The notes under the pieces are model-generated. The model was given only the letters and a program-made list of their open reading frames with translations, ran no database searches and was not told where the DNA came from. Positions 50,605 to 58,506 of a stretch of 64,000 bases of DNA are shown here, piece by piece. The position numbers were made by a program, and so were the translations under genes. The stretch spans positions 3,100,001-3,164,000 of the forward strand of contig NZ_PDIZ01000001.1 in assembly GCF_002563635.1 (NCBI RefSeq), read 5' to 3'. Source of the DNA: Bacillus sp. es.036 (GTDB lineage Bacteria; Bacillota; Bacilli; Bacillales; Guptibacillaceae). The stretch's first letter is position 1, and the number at the start of each line of letters is the position of its first letter.

Positions 50605-50659
50605 TTCGACAAATAGTTACACAGATCGGGTGGTGACAGGCACTATCCAAACTATCCAA
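50605..50659 (+). repeat. Dispersed element, copy 11
   Basis: TTCGACAAAT at 50605, core GGTGACAGGCAC at 50632-50643, then a perfect 9-bp tandem ACTATCCAA at 50642-50650 and 50651-50659. It lies between the SleL-like gene start and the pullulanase terminator, directly adjoining the terminator T tract. Confidence 0.88.
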
Positions 50660-50661
50660 CC

Positions 50662-50686
50662 AAAAAAGCCCAGGTCGCCCTGAGCT
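50662..50686 (-). terminator. Terminator of the pullulanase gene
   Basis: On the minus strand AGCTCAGG-GCGA-CCTGGGCT (8-bp stem with one G-T pair) is followed by TTTTTT, 12 bases after the stop codon. Confidence 0.85.
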
Positions 50687-50697
50687 TCTCTACCATT

Positions 50698-53600
50698 CTA
50701 CTTCTCCAATAACTGCTTCTTCACTTTCTCACTTACCGCTGACTCTCCACCAAGCACATAAAGCTGATTAATTCCTAACTCATCATATACTTTCTCAGTA
50801 GCAGCAGGCACTTCGTCAGACATCACTAACAACGACACCGCATCACGTTTCGCTGCAAGAACAGAACCAGCTAGCGCATCGGCAAACTCCATTCCTGTGG
50901 AGACGAAAGCCGTATTTGAGGATTCATTTAATAAGGCGACATTAGCAGCCGTTTCAAATCGGTCCGCTCCACCAATTCGATCAGCACCAGGAAGTTGATC
51001 CATTACTTCTTCTGTCACAACTGCCTTGCCCCCTACAACGATACTGTCATCAAAGCCTTCTAGAACGTGTTTTGTATCGTTTGGTAACTCATCTTTTTCT
51101 GTTAAAAGAATAGGATAGCCATTTTTCGCCGCATAAGGCGCAATGGCAAGTGCGTCAGGAAAACTAAGTCCATTTGCGACAATGGCTTTCTTAGGATCGC
51201 CATCGAGACGAGCCGCGATATTCGCAGCCGTTTCGAAACGGTCCTCTCCACTAATACGCTCTACCTTCAATCCTAGACCCTTCAACTGATAGTTCACATA
51301 ACTTGAGATAGCGCTGTTACCCCCGAGAACAATGGCTTTGGAGGCGCCAAGTCTCTTAATCTCTTTCTGAATATCGCGATTCATAGTATGACTTTCTGTC
51401 AGTAGAATTGGGGCATCATATTTATAGGCAAGCGGTGCTCCCGCAAGTGCATCAGCAAAACCATCGCCACGTGTGATGACCACTGTATCTGCCTGCTCCC
51501 AGCCTTCTTTTGAAATCTCGATGGCAGTTTCATAACGATCCTTACCAGAAAGGCGCTTATCAACTACCTTTTCACTATCGACTTTTACAATCACAGTCGT
51601 TAATGGATCAAGCTGAATGCTATTCTTTGTTAACTCATATCCAGAAGGGTCTGAAACCTTCTTCACACCAGCTTCATCATCGTCAACAAGCACTTGACCT
51701 TTCGTTATATCTTCTTCAAGCGTTAGCGTTCTTTTCTCGTCATCAGCATTCACAAACACGTAGTACGTGCCGGTTTTATCTGTTGAAACGTTTTTATACC
51801 CAATTGTTAAGTCGGTGTCTTTCATCTCAGGCGCATCGACTAGTTGAACATTCGCATCGACTAACTCTTTTGTACCAAGTCGGAAAGCGTCTGTTGATTT
51901 TCTTAAGTCGATTAACCCACTCGTATAAGTCATTGTTTCCTTCTGAATGCCGTCTTCTGTTACGGCGCTCCAGTCAAACATGTTAATCGCGTCAGTGGAA
52001 TCATAAGAATCGTGAATAAAATAGGGATGCTCGAACGGCTCGCCGTCCTCATCTACCATATACGTTTCTTTTGCTTCTGGCTTCCCTTCGCCTTTCCACT
52101 GCTTCGTTCGACCGTATTCCTGCCCTGCATGTAAGAAAGATACACCCTGACTCGTCATAATCATTGCATTCCCAAGACGGATCCGCTCCTGAATTTCTTC
52201 CTCATGATCAGCAGGGTCTTTCTTAATCGACTGCGCAATGACATCATGAAGCGTTAAGTTATCGTGTGCTGCAATATATTGGACCACGTCACCAGGATCA
52301 TCAGCTACAAAATTCCCTGGCTGTCCTTTAATGTTATTAAAAATTGTCTCGATATCGCGGGCACCGCCGGTTAAGAAACGGGGTTCGCCTTCACTTCCGA
52401 AGCCTGATTTTAATTCGTTACGAATTTCATCTGAAAAGACGCTTGCGCTGTCCGTATGGTCCATCCAATCCTGATCAGCTGGCATCACTTCATTTTCATC
52501 GTTTCCATCCCCAACGAACGTTCTCCACCCTTCGCCAAGCATAATTAAATTCGGATTCAATTTTTTCGCTTCATCGTAAGCGATTTGAACACTTTCAGCA
52601 TCAAGGTCACCCATCAAATCAAAGCGAAAACCATCCACTTTAAATTCATCTACCCAGTACGTGATTGAATCGATCATCATTTTTCTCGTCATTTCATGTG
52701 TTGTGCCAAGCTTTCCACCGCCATATCCGGTTTTCGGATTGCCTTCTTCATCCATGAAATGATAATAGCCAGGCATCAAATCTTCAAAAATGCTAACGAG
52801 CGCCGTGTGGTTATACACAACATCAAGCACAACACCCATATCACGCTTATGAATTTCATTAATAAGCGCTTTTAATTCAGCAATGCGCGCTTCTGGATCC
52901 TCTGGACGCTCGGAATACATGCCTGATGGAGAAAAATAACTATGCGGGTCATATCCCCAGTTATAGTTGTTTCCTTCAGAAGAGTAGTCAAGTTCTCTCT
53001 CGTCGTTTTCGAGCTCATCTCCAAAGTAATACTTCATCACTGGAAGTAGCTGAACGTGCGTAACACCAAGCTCTTTCAAGTAATCCAGCTTTTCAGCAAA
53101 AGAGCTAAATGTGCCAAACTGAGCATCAAGTTCAGATTCAAGATCTGGGTCAGATGTAAAATCTCTCACGTGCGCTTCCCAAATAATCGCATCTTCCCGC
53201 TTCTCAAATCCTGGAATGGAAGCAAAATCAAGCTTCGGACCAATTGTTGCAGGATTAATAATCGCCGCTTTTCCAACGGTATCTTCATCATCGTCTGTGG
53301 AAGCAGCCATCGATTTCGCATAAGGATCAAGTCCAATCGCTGTCTCACCATAAACATCGATCTCAAACTGATAATAATAGCCTGTTAAATCGTCAATTCC
53401 AGTGTTCGACTGATCAAGCTTAACCTCCCAAACACCTTTCTCGTCCTTCGTCATCGCAAGATCTTTCTTGATTAATTTTGACTGATCGTCTTTGTCATAT
53501 AGAAGCACAGAAACAGAACTTGCTGGTGGTGACCAGAATTTAATCGTCGCCTCCCCATTATCATGGAGCGTGACACCAAGATCATTTCCATCATAAACAA

Positions 53601-54306
53601 ACTCTTTATCTACCAGTTTCCAATCAACTAGAGCCTGCTGTTCTTTTTCGTTGTAAACGACTTTATAAGCTTGCGTTAGATCGAGTTCAGAACCCATAGT
53701 AAGAACAAACTTCTGCCCCTCACTTTCAAGCTTTTCAACCTCAACACGCTTTCCATCTCCGTCAATCACTTTTACATCGTCTACGGTTAGGCTTTCAGGC
53801 TTACGATTCAGCAATCCAGTAATCTCATTTTGGGCTGTAATGGTTGCACTTGAAATCTGAGTGCTCAATTCAGGTTCTTCTAAATAAACTTCTTCCTGTC
53901 CTTGAACTAACCAAAATTCTCTCTCACCAGAAGTGGGGAAAGTTCGATCATCAGACGTATCTTTTTGATCACCTTTATGTACAATAAAATTCAAGCCATT
54001 CGTAATTTCATTGACTGGAACATCAACGTACATCCCATAGCTTGTTTCCTGTTCAAATGCGACGGGATTTCCCCAATCAACTCTATAGTCAATTGCAGGA
54101 TTTTCATCATCCGCATTCCATAAATGCAATCCCCATCCCTCATAGTTATCATCGGCTCGCTGGTAATGCACACGAATATGATCTTCAGGTATGGCTGCCT
54201 CATCTGATACAGATGTCTCTGCTTTCGAGTACTGTGGCGTAGCAAATACTCCTAAGACCATTAACATGACAGTGAGCAATTTCATTAATCGACTTGCATT
54301 CAACAT
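50698..54306 (-). CDS. pulA: Type I pullulanase with cell-wall-binding repeats
   Basis: About 1202 residues. Signal peptide 1-28; pullulanase-associated carbohydrate-binding domain (CBM41) ~45-140; CBM48 ~235-345; GH13 catalytic barrel ~370-850. The type I marker YNWGYDP is at 448-454, and the catalytic residues are Asp563 (GFRFDLMG), Glu592 (MLGEGWR) and Asp682 (AAHDNLTLHD). The C-terminal ~280 residues are three cell-wall-binding type 2 repeats (KDRYETAIEIS, GEDRFETAANIA, GADRFETAANVA), so the enzyme is held on the wall. It cleaves alpha-1,6 links of pullulan and starch branches. ATG 54306 follows GAGGAGGAG; the longer frame crosses the cre site. Confidence 0.94.
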   Translation of the reverse strand: MLNASRLMKLLTVMLMVLGVFATPQYSKAETSVSDEAAIPEDHIRVHYQRADDNYEGWGLHLWNADDENPAIDYRVDWGNPVAFEQETSYGMYVDVPVNEITNGLNFIVHKGDQKDTSDDRTFPTSGEREFWLVQGQEEVYLEEPELSTQISSATITAQNEITGLLNRKPESLTVDDVKVIDGDGKRVEVEKLESEGQKFVLTMGSELDLTQAYKVVYNEKEQQALVDWKLVDKEFVYDGNDLGVTLHDNGEATIKFWSPPASSVSVLLYDKDDQSKLIKKDLAMTKDEKGVWEVKLDQSNTGIDDLTGYYYQFEIDVYGETAIGLDPYAKSMAASTDDDEDTVGKAAIINPATIGPKLDFASIPGFEKREDAIIWEAHVRDFTSDPDLESELDAQFGTFSSFAEKLDYLKELGVTHVQLLPVMKYYFGDELENDERELDYSSEGNNYNWGYDPHSYFSPSGMYSERPEDPEARIAELKALINEIHKRDMGVVLDVVYNHTALVSIFEDLMPGYYHFMDEEGNPKTGYGGGKLGTTHEMTRKMMIDSITYWVDEFKVDGFRFDLMGDLDAESVQIAYDEAKKLNPNLIMLGEGWRTFVGDGNDENEVMPADQDWMDHTDSASVFSDEIRNELKSGFGSEGEPRFLTGGARDIETIFNNIKGQPGNFVADDPGDVVQYIAAHDNLTLHDVIAQSIKKDPADHEEEIQERIRLGNAMIMTSQGVSFLHAGQEYGRTKQWKGEGKPEAKETYMVDEDGEPFEHPYFIHDSYDSTDAINMFDWSAVTEDGIQKETMTYTSGLIDLRKSTDAFRLGTKELVDANVQLVDAPEMKDTDLTIGYKNVSTDKTGTYYVFVNADDEKRTLTLEEDITKGQVLVDDDEAGVKKVSDPSGYELTKNSIQLDPLTTVIVKVDSEKVVDKRLSGKDRYETAIEISKEGWEQADTVVITRGDGFADALAGAPLAYKYDAPILLTESHTMNRDIQKEIKRLGASKAIVLGGNSAISSYVNYQLKGLGLKVERISGEDRFETAANIAARLDGDPKKAIVANGLSFPDALAIAPYAAKNGYPILLTEKDELPNDTKHVLEGFDDSIVVGGKAVVTEEVMDQLPGADRIGGADRFETAANVALLNESSNTAFVSTGMEFADALAGSVLAAKRDAVSLLVMSDEVPAATEKVYDELGINQLYVLGGESAVSEKVKKQLLEK

Positions 54307-54348
54307 AGATCTCCTCCTCTGGATTAAAAAATCTCTACTAGGTAAGTA

Positions 54349-54363
54349 GTGAAAACGTTTGCA
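54349..54363. promoter_or_regulatory. cre-like site upstream of pullulanase gene
   Basis: GTGAAAACGTTTGCA matches the cre consensus at all defined positions but the first. It lies about 45 bases before the pullulanase start codon, indicating catabolite repression by CcpA. Confidence 0.65.
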
Positions 54364-54583
54364 CAAAAGACTAAAAAAGAGACGGCTTAATTAAAGCGCT
54401 TTCTTCTTTTACCATAACACAATATTTTCATTTTTTTCATTTGATTTCCTCATTTAAAATAAATAGTTATTATGTACTAGGTACTAGCTAATCAAAATGG
54501 AATGGTTTTATGAATTGGCTTAAAAAGCCGAGGAGTTTGGTCAGGGGATTTTTAAAACAGGGTACATATCTATTACATAAGAA

Positions 54584-54633
54584 AAGGAAGCGGTGCACTT
54601 AAACAAACGTTTGATTAAGTGAACTGCTTCCTC
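54584..54633 (-). terminator. Long hairpin containing 20-bp palindrome copy e
   Basis: GGAAGC...CACTTAA and TTAAGTG...GCTTCC arms enclose TTAAACAAACGTTTGATTAA (54599-54618), which is copy e of the dispersed palindrome in the opposite orientation. On the minus strand the hairpin is followed by TTTTC, so it probably terminates the RpiR gene. Apart from this hairpin and the cre site, the 370-base gap to the pullulanase gene shows no gene. Confidence 0.7.
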
Positions 54634-54678
54634 TTAATGATTGTATGTTTTGAGATCATAACAAGATTTATCGCCAAG

Positions 54679-55395
54679 TCACTGCGATCTTCCCCCACTA
54701 ATCCTCGCAATCACTTCTTCAATAAAAATAAAAAACACTGTTCTCGTTTTTTCAAACGGCAGCAAGCTGTTATCTTGATTAAACTTTGATAAATAAAAAA
54801 TATAATCTGCCATCGAGTTTAATGTGTTCACATACTCCTCTAATACCAGCATGATCGTTGCACCATTCTTCTTCGTTTCAGTAAACAACTTTTCAAAAGA
54901 AGAAAACTTTCCTGTCACAGATAGAACGATCAAAAGCGTATCTTCATCCGCCAGGCGACTCGCAAAGTCCTCGCTTTGCGCCACCGTTACATTTTTATCG
55001 GAAGAAATGGTTAGCTTGTACCCAAAATACTCCGCACTAATAAAAGACGGGCCCAAACCGTAGATAATAATCTTCTTATACTTTTGAAAAACCGAAACAA
55101 AATCATCAACAAGGACAGGATCAAAGTTTTCTAGAAACTGCATCAAGCGCTCGATTTCACTTGATTTCGTTTTCTTTTCTGTATGAATCTGCTGGCCGCT
55201 AAAATAGAGCTTATACTGCTTAAAGTTATCAAAGCCTAATTTCCGAACGAGCTTCGATACTTTTGACGGAGAGACGTCACAGAGGTCGGCGGCATCGATA
55301 ATTTTTAACTTATCATTTGTAGCGACAACATCCGCTAGCTTGCTGTGCACTTGTTCTTCTAATTTTGTGAGATGATTCGTATCTAATTTAATCAT
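54679..55395 (-). CDS. MurR/RpiR family transcriptional regulator
   Basis: About 238 residues. N-terminal RpiR helix-turn-helix (residues 30-70, IIDAADLCDVSPSKVSKLVRKLGFDNFKQYK) and C-terminal SIS sugar-phosphate-binding domain (KIIIYGLGPSFISAEYFGYKL, LLIVLSVTGKFSSFEKL). ATG 55395 is preferred, with GAAAGGAATGGAAG upstream; the frame is open to 55500. It is last gene downstream of a kinase-oxidase-dehydrogenase operon on the same strand and likely regulates it in response to the phosphorylated product. Confidence 0.9.
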   Translation of the reverse strand: MIKLDTNHLTKLEEQVHSKLADVVATNDKLKIIDAADLCDVSPSKVSKLVRKLGFDNFKQYKLYFSGQQIHTEKKTKSSEIERLMQFLENFDPVLVDDFVSVFQKYKKIIIYGLGPSFISAEYFGYKLTISSDKNVTVAQSEDFASRLADEDTLLIVLSVTGKFSSFEKLFTETKKNGATIMLVLEEYVNTLNSMADYIFYLSKFNQDNSLLPFEKTRTVFFIFIEEVIARISGGRSQ

Positions 55396-55547
55396 AACTC
55401 TTCCATTCCTTTCACCTTGCTCCTTGACTCGCGCAGCGAAAACAAGCAACCGCCATTTCCTATTCGAAAATAACGATTGCTTTTCTCTCGAACTGATCAT
55501 GTCACCATGATCAATAGGTCTACCATAACATGATTCCCAAAGAATGC

Positions 55548-56981
55548 TTACTTAAAAATCGGATAAGAAAGCTTCAATATTTCATCCGTATGCTTTCTAA
55601 CATTTTTCACAACAGTTTCATTCACCTTGTTATAAAAATCATGATGATCAGAGACCGGTTTGAACGTTTTTTCTGTTTTCACCATTTGCTCAATCGCTTC
55701 AGAAAAATCATCGTAAACACCTAAGTACTGAGAAGCACTAATCGCAGCACCTAAACAGGCACTACTGCTCCCCTTCCGTCGATGCACCGGCAAACCAAAC
55801 AAATCGGCCATGATTTGCATGATCACATCACTCTTCGAACCTCCGCCAATAACGACAACTTCATTCAGCTCCACATCGATTTCTTCTAACATATCTTCAA
55901 TATTGTTTTTAATATTAAACGCAATCGCTTCCAATATTGAACGGTAGATATGATACCTGGAGTGACGTTGATCAAAGCCAATCATCATTCCTTTTCGGTA
56001 AGGTTTATCCGGTGAAGCCAACCAATCCAAAATCGTAATCAACCCATCACTACCAACAGGAACTTCTTCTGCCTTACGATTCAGAAACTCTTCCTCCGAA
56101 ACCTCTAACTTCTTTGCTTCCGTTACGAGTTCTTCGCCAATTAATTTCTTAAACCAGCTAACTGTCCATAATCCCCGTCGAATCCCATTTGATTCATAAA
56201 CATATTTGAATGGAATCGATGCGAACGTGGGGAAAAAGTTTTTCGCACCCTCGTAATAGTTATCTCTCAATAACATCGAAGAAATAAACGTTCCGAGCGA
56301 AATCATAATGGAGTTTTCATTTTGAATTCCAGAACCGAGCACTTCCACCGCTTTATCGTTTGACGTTGCGACAACTGGAATGCCTTCACTTAAACCAAAC
56401 ACTTCCGCAAGCTCTCTACGAATTGAACCAAGCTTTTCACCAGGCTTCACAAGGTTAAATAACATCTCTCTCCGCAGACCGTTTTCATGAATCACGTCAT
56501 CATCGCGAGACCAATCCAACGTTTCCCGATCAACTGGCCAAAAAACTTCACAGTTACCAGCTGTATCGTTGTATTCTCCCGTTAACCGAAGTCCTAAGTA
56601 ACCTGACGTGGTCGTCACATACTGCACGCGATCATCTTCGTGCTCATACGGTTTTGATAATCGAGCATCCATCCAGCTAATGGCTGGATGGGCTAGATTA
56701 CCATCTTCATTCAATAACACACGGCAGCAACGGATCGTACATAACCCAATCGCTTCAATTTCTTTCGGGTCACCGTTGAAATTCGCTAAACAGTTTTTCA
56801 TACCATGATAAACACTGTCCCATAAGTCATCGTCCGGATGAATAACGACGCCTGGTTCAGGTGTTAAGGTTTCCCTTAACGCTTGTGAACCGTAGGCGAC
56901 TTCATTCCCTTCTAGATCAAAGATCACTACTTTTGTACTTTGTGAACCATTATCAATCCCCATGATGTATCGATTCGCCAT
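55548..56981 (-). CDS. FGGY family carbohydrate kinase (YgcE-like)
   Basis: 477 residues of the FGGY kinase family. The N-terminal ATPase signature IMGIDNGSQSTKVVIFDLEG (residues 6-25), WMDARLSKP, and the C-terminal HIYRSILEAIAFNIKNNIEDM with VVVIGGGSKSDVIMQIMADLFGLPV are clear. It phosphorylates a sugar or polyol with ATP. ATG 56981 follows GAGGAGGG. It is 14 bases after the FAD oxidase gene. The kinase + FAD-linked oxidase + SDR set matches the E. coli ygcE-ygcU-ygcW group, whose substrate is not settled to my knowledge. Confidence 0.9.
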   Translation of the reverse strand: MANRYIMGIDNGSQSTKVVIFDLEGNEVAYGSQALRETLTPEPGVVIHPDDDLWDSVYHGMKNCLANFNGDPKEIEAIGLCTIRCCRVLLNEDGNLAHPAISWMDARLSKPYEHEDDRVQYVTTTSGYLGLRLTGEYNDTAGNCEVFWPVDRETLDWSRDDDVIHENGLRREMLFNLVKPGEKLGSIRRELAEVFGLSEGIPVVATSNDKAVEVLGSGIQNENSIMISLGTFISSMLLRDNYYEGAKNFFPTFASIPFKYVYESNGIRRGLWTVSWFKKLIGEELVTEAKKLEVSEEEFLNRKAEEVPVGSDGLITILDWLASPDKPYRKGMMIGFDQRHSRYHIYRSILEAIAFNIKNNIEDMLEEIDVELNEVVVIGGGSKSDVIMQIMADLFGLPVHRRKGSSSACLGAAISASQYLGVYDDFSEAIEQMVKTEKTFKPVSDHHDFYNKVNETVVKNVRKHTDEILKLSYPIFK

Positions 56982-56994
56982 GGTTTCCCTCCTC

Positions 56995-58470
56995 TTAGCT
57001 TCTAATATACTTTTTCACTTCGCTAGGTTGAGGGAAAATCGTTCCGTGATTCATGATTCCTTTTGGATCAAACGCTTCTTTAAGTTTTTCTAACATATAG
57101 TACGCAGAGCCGTGCTCTTCTTTTGTCCATTCAGAACGGTACTTCCCAATACCATGGTGGTGACACATCGAGCCGCCTAGCTTCAACGTTTCTTCAATAA
57201 TAATCTCGTGAATTGGGTGGTGATAAATGCGCATTTCATCTTCTGGTGCACAGTTAATCGTATAGTTGTAGACGAAATACATATTTGTACCATTTAAATA
57301 GCTGTGAGAGGAATGACCACCAAGCATTGTGAGCTCATCTGCGCGATCAAACTCATTCTTAATCCGTTCGATGACGTTATTATAAAGCTTCGGAATCGTT
57401 TCCCAATCAGCCGACACTTCTGTTGTAAAGCCATCATGCGTATTGTGATCGACCATGTCTTGAATTTCACGCTCGATGCGGCTTTCATCCCAGTTCAAGT
57501 TGTTAAACCATGATTCAATTAACGAAGAATCAACCTTTTCAACAATACCGGACTGAAACTTCTCAACCGCTTCTTCAATACCAGCGTTTGTTGCTTCTAC
57601 GATTCCTTTAGGACCTTCTGCCATAAAAATCAACACGCACTTATCTTTATAAAAGTGCTCAAAATGCTGTCTAGCATCTTCTTCAGAATACACGCGTGCA
57701 ACAGATGGACGGTAACCGTTCACCATTACTTCACGTAGCACTTTAATTCCTGTTTCTACATCTTTAATCAAGTAGCCGTGGAACGCATTATTCTCTGGAT
57801 TGTGTTTAAAAATCTTCACCGTTACTTCAGTGATATAACAAAGTGCCCCTTCGTTTCCAATCGCAATGTGGCGAATATCAGGGCCACCAGAACGTCTCGG
57901 AACGTTCTTAATCTTTGAAACTTGTCCTTCTGGGAACACACACTCAAGACCAACAACCATATCTTCAATTGCACCATATAAAGTGGAAAGCTGCCCGATA
58001 CTTCTTGTTGAAACAAGACCACCATATTGCGCTACTGGCTTGGACTGTGGAGAGTGACCCGTTGTATAGCCTAGTTTACGTAGCTCATCTTCAAGCGTTT
58101 GAAGTTTTACGCCAGACTGAACCGTCGCCTGCATGTTATACGTATCCATTTTAATAATTTCATTCATCTTAGATCCATCGATGACAATGGTGGTTTCTTT
58201 CCAGTTCTCAAGACCACCCTCAGTACCAGTCTTTCCGCTTCTTGGAATCACGTTAATATTGTTTTCGTTACAGAACATAAGAAGTGTTTTCACTTCTTCC
58301 GTGGAATGTGGGAACACAATTGCAATTGGAGCTGGGACGTCGAGTACGTTTTTCGTTTTCGCATACTTTTTGTAGCGATCCGCCGAAGCATCGTATAGCG
58401 CCTCTTCCTTTGTCACGATTTGATCCTCAGAAAGTAGAGACTTCAACTCTTCTAATAGGTTTTTCATCAT
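56995..58470 (-). CDS. FAD-binding oxidase, alkyl-DHAP synthase-like (YgcU-like)
   Basis: 491 residues. N-terminal PCMH-type FAD-binding domain (IAIVFPHSTEEVKTLLMFC, VIPRSGKTGTEGG, ATVQSGVKLQTLEDELRKLGYTTGHSP) and C-terminal FAD-linked oxidase domain ending GGSMCHHHGIGKYR and FDPKGIMNHGTIFP. The HHHGIGK motif is the active-site loop of alkyldihydroxyacetone-phosphate synthases and related YgcU proteins. It probably oxidises or rearranges a hydroxy-acid or keto sugar phosphate. ATG 58470 has AAAGGAG. It is the second gene of the operon, between SDR and kinase. Confidence 0.88.
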   Translation of the reverse strand: MMKNLLEELKSLLSEDQIVTKEEALYDASADRYKKYAKTKNVLDVPAPIAIVFPHSTEEVKTLLMFCNENNINVIPRSGKTGTEGGLENWKETTIVIDGSKMNEIIKMDTYNMQATVQSGVKLQTLEDELRKLGYTTGHSPQSKPVAQYGGLVSTRSIGQLSTLYGAIEDMVVGLECVFPEGQVSKIKNVPRRSGGPDIRHIAIGNEGALCYITEVTVKIFKHNPENNAFHGYLIKDVETGIKVLREVMVNGYRPSVARVYSEEDARQHFEHFYKDKCVLIFMAEGPKGIVEATNAGIEEAVEKFQSGIVEKVDSSLIESWFNNLNWDESRIEREIQDMVDHNTHDGFTTEVSADWETIPKLYNNVIERIKNEFDRADELTMLGGHSSHSYLNGTNMYFVYNYTINCAPEDEMRIYHHPIHEIIIEETLKLGGSMCHHHGIGKYRSEWTKEEHGSAYYMLEKLKEAFDPKGIMNHGTIFPQPSEVKKYIRS

Positions 58471-58506
58471 TTATTCTCCTTTATCAATATCATATTTTTG
58501 TAGAAT

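Noticed and set aside
1345-50659. The repeated GTGACAGGCAC motif as a CRISPR array
   Set aside because: Copies are kilobases apart, not regularly spaced, there are no spacers and no cas genes.
54307-54366. Longer pullulanase N-terminus from 54366
   Set aside because: It would precede the signal peptide with 20 charged residues and cross the cre-like site; ATG 54306 has an excellent ribosome binding site.
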